Shown here: piece after piece, positions 34,484 to 45,513 of the stretch
How positions within the stretch are numbered: the stretch's first letter is position 1
Layout: each line of letters opens with the position of its first letter
Source of the DNA: Toxorhynchites rutilus septentrionalis
Taxonomy: Eukaryota; Arthropoda; Insecta; Diptera; Culicidae
Assembly (NCBI RefSeq): GCF_029784135.1
Contig: NC_073745.1
Span: forward strand, 308,898,834-308,962,833
Length of the DNA: 64,000 nucleotides
Direction of reading: 5' to 3'
Translations under genes and position numbers: made by a program
Notes under the pieces: model-generated
Database searches by the model: none
Told to the model about the DNA's origin: nothing
The model's input: the letters and a program-made list of their open reading frames with translations, nothing else

Positions 34484-35757
34484 TTTTTGTTTTCACGTCA
34501 AAACAATGGGCAAAGTATTTTTATCCTATTCAATGAGTCGAAAGTTCTTGAGTCGTTACCCTTGAATATTTTTCTTCAGCGACTGAACAAATAACAATAT
34601 CTGAAAGAAGCGGGTGGAATAATTCCATGAATTTTTTCCGGGCTATCAAAGAGGCATGAGGTTTGACATTATTCTGGTGGAAAAGGACGTCAATTTGGTC
34701 AATTTCGAACGTGCATCGTTAAGTTGTTAACTGTACTTGTAAAAAATTATCGACTGGTAGTTCGGCGAACAAAGACACGTTTCTTTTTTTTCTTTATTAA
34801 AGAGATTACCAGCCAAAGGCTGGTTCATCTCTAAAAACACATTTCGCTTCCCCAAAGATTTTTCTTTTCGCTCAACTTTTGTGATTAACTTTTTTATTGC
34901 CAGCTACAATTTGCTTCAAAACTGCGAATTTTGTTGCGTTCATGAAGCTAGTCGTTGAGTGAGATACGATCCATTGAATGTTTTAGGGACGAGTATTGTA
35001 GAACCCATACATTGTAGAGTTTTACCTAACCAAGTTTCACCAGGTGATCATGAACATTGATAGTCGTAATGAATCTGCTAATTAATGTAGCGTGACTGAG
35101 AATTATTTTTGACAATCATCAGTGGCGGTACGAACTTTCTGGACAACCCAATAGAAGCGTGTTCCAGAAAATATTAAATTTCAACAAAAACGAATATCGC
35201 TGCTTGGAAAACTTTTCCAGAGATGCGGCCTGTGCTCCTATGAAGGAATTTGCCGTTCGTGGTTCATTTTCTCAAAACCTCGTATGTCTCATGTACGATA
35301 TTCTCAGAATACAAATCTCAGCAAAGAAGTGCAACGATATAAAAACTCTTTCATTGATAAATATGGATAAATTTTTTGAAAATGCAGAAAAGATTTCATA
35401 TATATTGATGAACATAGCAGATATTTTTTTCAAAATATTTATTTAACGTGTCCATCTTCGCATGGGGCTCTTCGTAGCCGAATTGGTTGCGTGGCCGCTA
35501 CTAAGCGAACGATCATGAGCTCATAACCCAGGGCCCTCAACTGACCATCTTTGTGTATTATTCTAGCTACTACGTCCACGCAACAATCATCATGTGACTC
35601 TAATCCCAGTCCCTTACCGCTCACATTACGGCCTGCTTCATCGGTAATTGGCACTATTAATAACACAACAGAGGAAGCCTCATATCAACAGCCCCGCTGT
35701 GAACATTCGAACAATAGGAATATTCTTACGCGTATCGATAGAATATGAATACTCTTA

Positions 35758-37007
35758 GGCCGAGGACATATTGAACGCGATGCGAACGCAGGCGCGTACT
35801 CGTTTGCGGAAAGAGATCTTTCGTTCACGCAAAATGCAATTCAAATGCAAACCGTCCGAACCTGACATAGTAAACGCGATGCGATGCGAAGTTCAATGCG
35901 GCAAAAGGCCAAGGACATAGTAAATGCGATGTGGGCGCGGGCGCGAGCTCGTTTGCAGGAAAGCTCTTTCGTTTACTTATGCGGAAATCAAATGCAAACC
36001 GCCCGGACCTGACATAGGCTGATGTCACATTAGACGGATTCACCGTCGCGGATTCCTCGAGTAAAACCGCAGCGGAGGATCTACAGTGTATTGTGAATGA
36101 GCCATGTCACACAGAGCGGGGCGGTTTTCAAATGGAGAAAATAACCGTCGCGATATCCGCGGCGGCGAATCCGCCTAATGTGACATCAGCCATAGTAAAC
36201 GCGATGCGATGCGGATCTCAATGCGGCGAAACTGTTTAAGGAGTGTTTTGCCGCGAGTGAACGCAAGTGATGGTTGCCAGACGATCTTCATAAATATCTT
36301 CACAATCGAAATCAAATTATTTTTGATTCTTTCGATTTTTTTTTCAATTTAGATGTCGAAGATGTTGAAGCTTTTTGGAGAAAAATATACATTCGATTTA
36401 TTACTAAATTAAATAGCTCACAATTTAACTGTTTACAAAATGAAGGCATGTTATTATTTCTGGCATCATTATGCGGAGTTGTTTACATATGGAATGGAGT
36501 GAAACATCAGAAAACGCGCGATCCCAATCAGTATGTCATAGCACGCGATGAGCTCCAATTAATCGCTCCGCATCGCATCGCATCGCATCTCGTATACTAT
36601 GTCCTCGGCCTAGCTGTTTGTGGAGCGTTTTACCGCGAGTGAACGCAGGTGATGGTTGCCAGACGATTTTCATAAATATCTTTACAAATAGAAATTGAGC
36701 TTTTAAATTATTATTTTCATTTTGCTCGATAAATCATATAACTTTTACATAATGCGTATTATGGAATATATCACATACATACAATTTATTACTATGTTAA
36801 ATATCTCACAATTAAATTGTTTACAAAATGAAGACATGTAATCATATCTGGCATCCATGTGCTCGGTTGCTCACATGTAGAATTGAGTGGAATGAAATAT
36901 CAAAAAACGCGCGATCTAAAGCGATCAGTATGTCGTAGCACGCGATGAGCTCCAATTAATCGCATCGCATCGCACCGCATCGTACCGCGTTTACTATGTA
37001 CTCGGCC
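35758..37007. mobile_element. Harbinger-like element with duplicated ends
   Basis: It starts GGCCGAGGACATA and ends, inverted, GGCCGAGTACATAGTAAAC; flanked by TTA (35755-35757) and TCA (37008-37010). The left end block recurs at 35911 (GGCCAAGGACATAGTAAATG) and the right end block occurs twice (about 36570-36610 and 36958-37007), so two incomplete copies are overlapped. It is rich in GCGATGCGATGCG. A MITE (36017-36191) is inserted. A 122-codon ORF (36274-36642) has no recognisable domain. Confidence 0.65.
36017..36191. mobile_element. GGCTGATGTCACATTAGAC MITE
   Basis: Inverted termini GGCTGATGTCACATTAGACG and, inverted, GGCTGATGTCACATTAGGCG, with ATA on both sides. 175 bp and GC-rich (ACCGTCGCGGATTCC inside). 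It is the innermost unit of the nest at 34.5-37.2 kb. Confidence 0.8.
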
Positions 37008-37805
37008 TCACGCCTAAATGGCTACTGTGTAGTAGATAAAACAAATGTTTATCTATAGATGGGAATACTCTTACGTCTAAAAATGGTCACAGTGTAATAT
37101 ACAACAAAAATATCTTGAGATAAAAATGTACACGAATTAATTCGGCTCTGTTACAGCTGAATTGCTAAATGAGCCTAATAATCAGATAAAAGAATAAAAA
37201 AAACGTGACCACGTGGACATTATCGATACCTCCGAAAAGTGTCTCCTTTTTCACTGCTTGTTTACATCGACGAATATATTTTTTTCCACTATGTTTCGTA
37301 GGAGAGTGTATGCATACTGACAGATTTCTACTACGAGGTGTTTAATGAAGGATGAAAGGTGGGAATGTTTATGTTTATATATGATTTATAAAAGTTGTCA
37401 ACAAAACTGGAGTAAAGCACATTTTTAAATTTGAACGAATATTGATAAGAGATTCCCAGCAATTCTTGATGTTTATTGCGTGATTTGGTAACTGTATAAG
37501 TTGTTTGAAATGAAGGTTTAGTGTAATTATTTTATTTTGAGGATTATATTCACAAACATACAAGTATGATTAATATATATTGCATGTATATGATGCGCCT
37601 AGCCAGCCCATACATGCAATCGTGGAGACGATATACATACATCCTAGAAAATAATAAATCGTATAATCATCGTTTATATTACATCATATACCCCATATAC
37701 ATGTATATGGCCTCCAATTTCATATGCATATGCCAGTTATATACATCATACAAGTAATGTGTCTTAGATGTATGTATATCGCCTCCAATTTTAGATTTTT
37801 AACGT

Positions 37806-38905
37806 AGGACTACGTTACATTAAGGGTGCCAAATCAGAAAACAGGTCACGTTTTTATGAAATAAAACTAATGTTAATAACAATTTTTGCTACGAACGGAT
37901 TTAAACGTTTTGTATACCAGAAGATTTTTTTTGTTTGATATGCTATACATTACAATCCCATAGTCTGTATATGGTTCAAATTGATGAAATGGGAAGCATT
38001 CCCATTTTTCCATACATTTGTTCTGTCCATTTGTGTGCTTTCCCGAACAGAGCTGTCAATAACGGGTAACTTATGCAGCCGCTAGAACAGAAACAACGAA
38101 GGGGGATCGAAAAGAAAAAATTTGCGAAGTAAACTCCACCCTTGCATAGTATGTAAGCTGTCGCTAGCGTATAAGTATTGCATCTCCTCTGAGGAAAATT
38201 CTCAGAATATTTCTGTGCCCGAAACAACAAAGGTGGCTTATTCTGCTCGTTTAATGTATCCCTTCGAGCTGTGAAGGTTAGTGAATATTTCACTTGAAGT
38301 GCATCTGGCATTGCAATTAACACAACCATCCGAGGCATGGCAAAGCAGGCGAAAAAAGAGAAGAGTACAAATGATTTTAGGTCGCTTCTAAACATCAGTG
38401 TTTGGTTTTTTTGTGTGTAGCTTGTTTTCATTGCGCAAAACATAGAACTTAGAAACTTTGTTGACGGTATCGACCGAGAGTCGAGAAACGATTTTTCATA
38501 AACGGTCATTCTTGCGATGTTTCATTTTTAGCACTGCAACTGTATGCATCTGTTAGACCCGTTTTTGATGCTTGTTGAATGGCGATGCACTTCTTCTTCT
38601 TCTTCTTTTGAATTATAGACATTTGAAACTCAGAGAGTTCATTCGTCATCGATGGCGATGCACGGAAGATGCCACTCGTTAATATTCAGTGCAATGCGTG
38701 CATTGATATAAAGAAACGAATTGTGACATATGACTATAGCGTATTGTTCTCGCAAGGGCAAAAAATTTTTTACTAAAGAGTTATTTATGAAATTTCGACG
38801 TATTCGCAAATAATATTCGAAATGATAAACCATCAAATTTCAAAAGAAAAAAGATTGCGTAGCCCTACGTTTTAAGCGGTCGTGTCTCTGATACAACCCC
38901 TCGAA
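37806..38905. mobile_element. Histone-associated repeat, copy 3 (diverged)
   Basis: It starts AACGTAGGACTACGTT after T(5) and ends GTCGTGTCTCTGATACAACCC, the same two end motifs as the other copies. The interior differs and has no stem-loop that I can see. A block at 37990-38110 (CCATACATTTGTTCTGTCC) is homologous in reverse to 62275-62480. A 177-codon minus ORF (37976-38509) has no recognisable domain and I do not call it a gene. A CTT repeat (38590-38605) lies inside. Confidence 0.55.
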
Positions 38906-39149
38906 TTTTTTTTACGATTTAATGTTTGCTGGGCAGGCCCGAAGGCAGTTTTAAATTGTTAAAATATGAATGAAATTTTTTACTTCTATGTTATTTGATT
39001 ACTTGAAACATGTAGTACTGAATTTTATTTAACCATTTCTATATAAATTTTGCGATACTTCCACTAAAGCACAATAAACAATCAGGAATGAAGTATCCGA
39101 GTGCAACTCTTTCGTATCATATGTAAGAACTTTAATTGCCCTAGAATCA

Positions 39150-39240
39150 TATTTCAGGTAGCCGTACGAGATAGCTGCGGCTTGATAATCCAAACAACCG
39201 GAGTTCAAATCCCATCGGAGCAATTTTATAAGCGTGGCCC
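39150..39240 (+). mobile_element. tRNA-like SINE fragment
   Basis: GTAGCCGTACGAGATAGCTG (box A-like) and GGAGTTCAAATCCCATC (box B-like). A sibling lies at 63896-63980 (ATAGCCGCGCGAGATAGCTGG, GGAGTTCACC). Neither folds as a proper tRNA in my reading, so I call a SINE and not a tRNA gene. Confidence 0.5.
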
Positions 39241-39462
39241 CACTCATATCAAATATTTATATATCTGAAAGTCAATTGATTGATTCCTATTTGTACAAAC
39301 ATAATGTTTATAAAGGTTCTATATACATACAAAAATGGTGATTCCCCGGGCCGAACATTTTACTTTAATATTTTCCGCCATTTTTTATGGCAGTGATGAA
39401 TCGTATACTCGTATGACAACAGACTGATTATGTTATTAGGTATTGCCTAATAACCTTGCATG

Positions 39463-39724
39463 TACAGTAAATTACCTCTAATTCGACATTTAGTTAATTG
39501 GACAGACTTGTAATGGGATACAAATAATAGGACTTTTCCATCTCTAATTGGATATTTTGTAAACATCGAGTTTGGTATCCGAAGTATGGCCCCAGATTGG
39601 AAGTCGCCACAAGACGTCGACATTGTACCACTATCATTGTGAATGTCCAATTACAGGCCAATCACCTCTAATGCGACACTGAGTAGTGCCTCGGTATGTC
39701 GAGGATTAGAGGTAACTTACTGTA
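39463..39724. mobile_element. TACAGTAA MITE, intact copy
   Basis: Terminal inverted repeats TACAGTAAATTACCTCTAAT and, inverted at the right, TACAGTAAGTTACCTCTAAT. The TA ends fit a Tc1/mariner-mobilised element of about 262 bp. No ORF. Confidence 0.8.
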
Positions 39725-41766
39725 TATGCTATTTAGGCGCATCATATACCACCCAAAATATCAGATATTCGATGCTCTATATACGATAATTATACGATTG
39801 AATGTTTGCTGGGATGGCATACATGGCAGCTTGGTTTGTCAAGTTCATACTCTCATGTCTACTGTTTTGAGTTAAGTGCAATTGAATGACGAAGTTGAAC
39901 TAATTTATTTTGTCACTATGTTTATCAGAACTCAAAAGACCGGCAAACAGATAATCTTTCGTTCTTAAAAGTTAAAAATAAAAAAAAGCAACTTTAACTT
40001 TCACTTTTCAAAAAACCGAAATATTCTGACTTAAAAATATTTTTTAACGTAATATTCCAAACATACATGTATTTACAAGAATCTATATTAATTATCATAA
40101 TTATTAAGAACGTTTTCCGCCATTCGTATATACGCATGACAATAGTTGTACTAGATGCATGTAGGAGTCGTATATTCATCCATCCAATCATCGTGAATAC
40201 TGTTGCAAGTGGAAAATAAATGTGTGTCCATTGCTTATGACATTATGCATTATGACATATGCATTATGACATAAATAACAACATAATACAGTAATTTAAA
40301 TTTAATACGACATGCCGAGGCACCACTCAGTGTCGCTTTGGAGGCGATTTTGGCCTGTAATTGAACATTGGCGATGTGAGTGGTACAGTGTCGACGTCTG
40401 GTGGCAACTTTAATGTGGCGCCATAATTTGGTCCCCGAACTCGATGTTTACACAAATGTCCAATTAAACGTGTCACATTACAGGTCTGTTTAATCTAAGT
40501 GGTGCGGACTCAGTCCACTTCATTTTCAAGCAAATTCATGCATGTTTTCAAGCGATTTCTTGCAATAAATTTTCAGACCACCAGAGATGCCAGATTTACA
40601 AATATGTTTGTAAATTTACAGACATATCTGTAAAAAACTTATTTTTGTTGTAGACTTTTTGGATATAACAATATTTCACAGGTTTTTGTAAAAATAAGAG
40701 GCTATATTCATCACATTAAAGATATTTGACTCACCATATGACATTTATCCATAGTTTTAATACAGAAAAGTTATTATATTTAGTTTATATCAATACACAT
40801 GACGTTAGACCAGCGATACTCAACCTGTGGCCCGGCAGTCTTTCTGGTTGGCCAATCTGGTGTGTATGAAGTTTGGAACTTATACACATAAGCTCTTTTG
40901 CCCTGACATCATTGTAGACGAAAGAGAGTTATTCACAATTAATTAAAAATTGCATTCTCTGCAGGTAAGGAAAAATCTTGAACGAAAATTGTCTCTGATA
41001 ATTATTTTCTGTTCTAGATAAGATTGTTTTGCTGAAATGCAAGTAGATTTATTGATAAATAGTTAAGTTAGGGTCAGGACTATGTCTTCTGAGTATTTAA
41101 ACAACATCGAATAAAAATTTTCATTCTATATTCAACAACTTACATTCGCTTTCGGGTCTGCTTATGACAAAATATGGGTTACTGTTCGATATTGTTACCA
41201 CAGACATGGTTCATGACCGTGGGGTTATCTAAAACTTGTATAGCCTTGCATGGCGGATGGAAAATATACACTGCATTTTCTTATAAATTTCATCAACGAC
41301 AAGACCGCAAGCCTTGGTGGATGTCCAATATATCAACGAAGAAATACTGATTTTGACGTAGGACTACGTCTAACCGGAAGATATAGGGGGTGAAATGGAA
41401 ACCTAGGCACTGAACAAGTAGGAGAAAATGCAAGATTTGGAACGCTTATAACTCGAGCATTTCTCAATAGATCGCAAAGGTTTTTGCATCAATTGATAGG
41501 AAATATATCCACGCATCTATCATAACGAATAACATTTCATTTTTCTTGAGATAAATAATTGAATAATTGTGAAATATCAAGCATTGTCAAAATGCACTAT
41601 GTGCCCATTTTTTATTGGTCCATTTTGTGCTCCTCAAATCGTACCGACCAAAACGGGCAACCAGAGCAGCAGCGAAATAGAATGAAGCACGATTGGAAAG
41701 GAAAAGAAAAAAATGAACGAAACATTGGTCGCATCACAACACATCAACAAACCAACCCAAGCAGCC

Positions 41767-42230
41767 ATGTCTGGACATGGTAAAGGAGGAAAAGTGAAGG
41801 GAAAGGCAAAATCCCGCTCGAACCGTGTTGATCTGGAGTTCCCCGCAAGGGTAACTCCAGGCCGAGCGCGTTAGTATCAGTGCACCAGTCCACCTAGCCG
41901 GCGTTATATAGTTTCGGCCCCCGAAGTGATCGAGTTAGCTGGCGAAACTGCTCGCGACGATAAGAAAACCCGCATTCGGAACAGAACACATTCGGTTCGG
42001 TGGACATCAAGACAACAGGCAGTTACAGCGAGTGGCGAGTGGCAAACGCAATCGCAAAACGGCATCAGGTAGCAGAAGAAAAAAGTTTGTTCTTTATACA
42101 AACTGCTTTGGTGGCAAATCCAGAACAAGGCGGCATCGAGGGCGTTCGAAATGGTTTTTTTTTCAAAACCACAAGTACTAAGTTTTCTAAATTGGAACCA
42201 TTCCATAAAACAAGGCGCTTTTCAGGGCCA
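41767..42230 (+). pseudogene. Histone H2A pseudogene A
   Basis: The ATG at 41767 opens MSGHGKGGKVKGKAKSRSNR, the H2A N-terminus, then EFP. Frames break, and later APVYL-like traces and VIELAGETARDDKKTRI correspond to the H2A alpha-3 region (LELAGNAARDNKKTRI). The tail is scrambled, but a histone stem-loop (GGCGCTTTTCAGGGCC, 42214-42229) ends the unit, as in a genuine histone gene. The 5' flank is rich in AACACATCAACAAACC, like a histone leader. It is not functional. Confidence 0.85.
42214..42229 (+). promoter_or_regulatory. Histone-type 3' stem-loop (pseudogene A)
   Basis: GGCGCTTTTCAGGGCC preceded by AAAACAA and followed by ATTAAA and a purine-rich AAAAAAGAG. One stem pair is altered compared with GGCCC/GGGCC. 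Confidence 0.7.
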
Positions 42231-42420
42231 TTAAACCTTCCAAAAAAGAGTTTAAGAAAATACAGTTCAATGCTTTCTAAAACATTATCCAAAATAATAA
42301 TAAAACACAAATTGTTTTTTTTCATAATTTGTTTGCCAGGATATGACGAGTATGTGAATTTGGCAGTTATTCTGAGCTTATTGATTTTCACCAATTCTTA
42401 AATTGCTTGTAGATTGAAAG

Positions 42421-42651
42421 TACAGTAATTTACACTTATCTCGACATTTAGCTAATTGGACGGACCTGTAATGCGACATATTTAGTTGGACATTTTTGTA
42501 AACATAGAGTTCGGGGTCCAAATTATGACCCCACATTGAAAGTCGACACTGTACCACTGTCATCGCAAATGTTCAATTACAGGTTAAAATTACCTCCAAT
42601 CCAATACTGAGTGGTGGTAATGCGACGTGCCATTGAATGTAATTTACTGTA
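42421..42651. mobile_element. TACAGTAA MITE inside histone-associated repeat 4
   Basis: TACAGTAATTTACACTTATC at the left and TGTAATTTACTGTA at the right, same interior (TAATTGGACGGACCTGTAAT). It sits between H2A pseudogene A and the duplicated CAAGCTGGATGGG block. Confidence 0.75.
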
Positions 42652-42816
42652 AAATATGTCACAAGCTGGATGGGAAGAAATTTTCCAACTGTGAAAGCTG
42701 TGGCGAGTGGCAAATGCAATCGCTAAACAGAAAGGTTTAGCCGAACAAGATGGGGATATCGAGTGATAACAAAACAATAAACTCTTTAGATTGAAGATAA
42801 TTTTGTGATCCTGAAA

Positions 42817-42832
42817 AGGACCCTTTTTAGCC
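42817..42832 (-). promoter_or_regulatory. Histone-type 3' stem-loop, reverse orientation
   Basis: On minus GGTCCTTTTCAGGATC followed by ACAAAATT and, further on, AAAGAGTTTATTG. It points opposite to the H2A copies, as in divergent histone gene pairs. I cannot recognise a histone frame upstream of it on minus. Confidence 0.6.
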
Positions 42833-43054
42833 TGCATGTGAATCCAACGAGCGACCAAATCGCAATGAATGTATTTTTTGCCATCGCTCCCATTTAACGC
42901 CCATTCGTTCGTCTCGTTGGGCTCGCCCCTCTGGCTGAGTCTGCCGATTTGTCTCTATCCTGTGAGTGTGTACCGCTAGAGTATAAAACACGCGGACCCC
43001 AAAAAAAAATATCTTATTTTCTTTCAAACCGTAAACCCGTGTGGTTGTACGGCA

Positions 43055-43345
43055 TCGGCATCGTGGACGTAACAAAGGAGGACAAGTTAAGGGAAAGGCA
43101 AAGTCTCACTCGAACCGTGCAGGTTTCCAGTTCCCTGTTGGTCGCATTCACTGATTGCTCCGCAAGGGTAACTAGGCCGAACGGATTGGTGCCGGAGCAC
43201 CAGTATACCTAACAGCGATTATAGAGTTTCGGCCGTCGGAGTGCTCGAGTTAGCTTGCAAAGCTGCTCACGACAATCAGAAAATCCGCATCAAGAACAGA
43301 GCAGCTTCGGTACGGCGCTCATCAAGGCAACAATTAGTTTCAGCG
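43055..43345 (+). pseudogene. Histone H2A pseudogene B
   Basis: The start codon is lost, but the reading [43 protein letters not shown] and LELA-like traces follow H2A in order with stops and frameshifts. TATAAAACACGCGG lies about 80 bases upstream (42982), a plausible relic TATA box. It is nearer to normal H2A in its first third than pseudogene A, so the two are not simply recent duplicates. Confidence 0.85.
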
Positions 43346-43530
43346 AGTGGCATAGTGTTTCTCCGGCACGTCGCATTAAATGTAATTTACTGAACAACAT
43401 GTCACAAGCTGGATGGGAAGAAATTTTCCAACTGTGAAAGCTGTGGCTAGTGGCAAACGCAATAGCTAAACAGGAAGGTTTAACCGAACAAGATGGGAAT
43501 ATCGAGTGATAACAAAAACACAACACCAAA

Positions 43531-43546
43531 GGTTCTTTTCAGAACC
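43531..43546 (+). promoter_or_regulatory. Histone-type 3' stem-loop
   Basis: GGTTCTTTTCAGAACC, a perfectly paired variant, followed by ATCAAC and TAAAGAG. It lies about 185 bases after the end of H2A pseudogene B. Confidence 0.7.
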
Positions 43547-45099
43547 ATCAACATATTCATAAAGAGTAAACAGTAAACTAATCCATTTTTCAGGTAGATA
43601 GGTAGGTATTCACGTAGGAGAAGAAAATAAAACAATATATTTAAAATATATATTTGACAAAAGCTGTCCGCTTTGTATAGTCCTACGTCACTCCGGTTAT
43701 GTCCCCGACATTACCCACCCGTCTTTTTATAAAAATTAATAGCGCGTATGTTTGTGTGTGTGTGTGTTTGTGTAGATCGTTGAAACATTTAAACACACTT
43801 ACAATACATAAGTTATTAAGTGGTCCGAAAAATCAAATTTTTCCACATTTTCCCAAAAATGACAAATGAAAATTAATAACTTTTGAATCACTGAACCGAT
43901 TTAGATGATCGACATATAAAATTGAAACTAATGACATAGCCTTTTATTGGAAAATATTTAACTTGCGAAAAAAATAATTATATTTTAGTAATTACTGATT
44001 GTAGTCGTTTTTTATTTTTTTATGACTCTGGACTAGAGGGCGCTATATTTTTTTATATTTTTTCTTGAAAGCTGAGGATTTTTTACATAACATATATCGA
44101 TATCAGATATGCTATTTTTTCGTTTTTTAGATATGATTTCTCAAAGTTACCCGGTGGTTCGGAAAATCATTTTTCCCCCTTTGTCCAAAAATAACTTTCT
44201 GCAAAAAATCATAACATCTGAACTACTGAACCGATTTAGTTGATCGATATATTAAATTGAAGTCAATAAGCAAAATTTGAAAAATATCACAATTGCGGGA
44301 ACATTGGGTTCTAGTAGCATAGGTCTAGTTTAGTCACACATGAATATTGATCGAAGACTTAAAACATGTTAAATTTCCAAAACTATAACTTAAAAGCGAT
44401 AATTATAGCATCTCTGATATCGAGATATGTTAGGTAAATAATCCTCAGCTTTCCATAAAAAATATAAAAAAATATAGCGCTCCTATCTTTAACCGAGAAA
44501 ACTATGAAAAACTAACTCAATCAATAATTACAAAAACAAAAATTCAATTTTTCTCAAAAATAATATTTTTTCAAAGAAAAATAACTCGTAAGCTTCAATT
44601 TGATATGTCGATGATATAAATCGGTCCAATAGTTCAAAAGTTATGACTTTTGTAGTGGGAAAAATGGGGAAAAATTGTTTTTCGAACCATCGATTAGTTC
44701 TGAAAAATCATATTTCATAAACGAAAAAATAGCATCTCTGATATCGAGATATTTTATGTAAAAAACTCTCAGCTTTTAAGTCCAAAGCCATGAAAACATT
44801 AAAAAACGACTGCAATCAATAATTACGAAAATAGGATCCATATTATCTGCAAGTTCAATATTTCTCAATTAAAGCTCATTGGCTTCAATTTGATATGTCG
44901 ATCATCTAAATCGGTTAAGTGGTTCGAAAATTTTAAATTTTTGAAAAAAGTCATTCTGGGAAAAGTGGAAAAATAATTTTTTGGATCACCCTAAAACGAA
45001 AATGGGCACCCGAATGAAAAAATAAAAAAAATACGAGTTTAATGTTTTGCGATAAAGAACAAAATTACCACTTTTGACGAAGATCTGAGAACCACTATA

Positions 45100-45513
45100 A
45101 AGGGAAACTTCGATATAACGTACCCTCGTTATAACGTCACTCGATATAACGTACATTTTATCTCGATATAACGTACACATTTCCAAAATGTAAAGGAAAA
45201 TTTTTTTCAATATTTTTTTTCTGATAGAACAATGAATTATCCCATGCTAAAACAAGCTTTGTACCTTCAATCGATCCCGAAATACAGCTGGTTTTGTAAT
45301 TCCGGATTCTAAATGAATCAAGTTTTAATCAACAATACGAAGGGAAACATCATGAAAAAGGCTGGCTTCGTCTTCTAATTGAAGTTATTCATTGACTTTA
45401 CTAAAACAGCAACACAATAATGTATTATAGACTACGTTTGTGAGTACTTTATTATGCCTCGATATAACGTACAATTTTGAAAGTGAAATGTACGTTATAT
45501 CGAAGTTTACCTG
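45100..45513. mobile_element. pogo-like MITE (CGATATAACGTA ends)
   Basis: AAACTTCGATATAACGTAC at the left is complemented by GTACGTTATATCGAAGTTT at the right, with extra CGATATAACGTACA copies just inside each end. TA flanks both sides, and P-repeat copy 2 has the empty site (CCACTATATTAG). The termini resemble pogo/Tigger ends. No transposase. Confidence 0.75.

Larger units (their letters stand above)
35455..37201 (+). mobile_element. tRNA-derived SINE in mariner copy 2, itself interrupted
   Basis: The head (CTTCGTAGCCGAATTGGTTG) starts near 35468 and the body continues to 35757. The tail (GGCTACTGTGTAG... GGCTCTGTTACAGCTG) runs 37008-37201. Flanks AACGTGTCCA (35445-35454) and AACGTGACCA (37202-37211) are a 10-bp duplication with one difference. 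The gap holds the TTA-flanked element 35758-37007. Confidence 0.8.
34484..37240 (-). mobile_element. mariner element, copy 2 (degenerate, split by SINE)
   Basis: Same family in reverse. On minus the sub-terminal ATGTCCACGTGG, ACGTTAAATAAATATTTTGA matches the left end of copy 1 across the SINE site. RTATDDCQK, SPGETWLGKTLQC and NVKPHASLIARKKF are transposase traces (34500-35110). A SINE-tail-like hairpin (AGAGATTACCAGCC...GGCTGGTTCATCTCT, 34790-34840) is inserted. Outer inverted repeats are lost. Confidence 0.7.
41355..43722. mobile_element. Histone-associated repeat, copy 4, with H2A copies
   Basis: It starts GACGTAGGACTACGTC after TTTT and ends near TCCTACGTCACTCCGG and CCGACATTACCC. The insertion is proven by comparison: P-superfamily repeat copy 2 reads across the point (30,900 region) without it. 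Inside are two decayed H2A coding copies, three histone-type stem-loops (one in reverse), a TACAGTAA MITE and a duplicated block (TCACAAGCTGGATGGGAAG at 42658 and 43398). This copy shows most plainly that the family carries histone-gene sequence. Confidence 0.8.

Noticed and set aside
36274..36642. 122-codon ORF as Harbinger transposase
   Set aside because: No DDE or Myb-like motif. The open frame includes the element's terminal repeat, so it is not a transposase.
37976..38509. 177-codon ORF on minus as a novel gene
   Set aside because: It lies inside a repeat copy and has no domain; the composition is Phe/Ser/Cys-rich as expected from AT-rich non-coding DNA.
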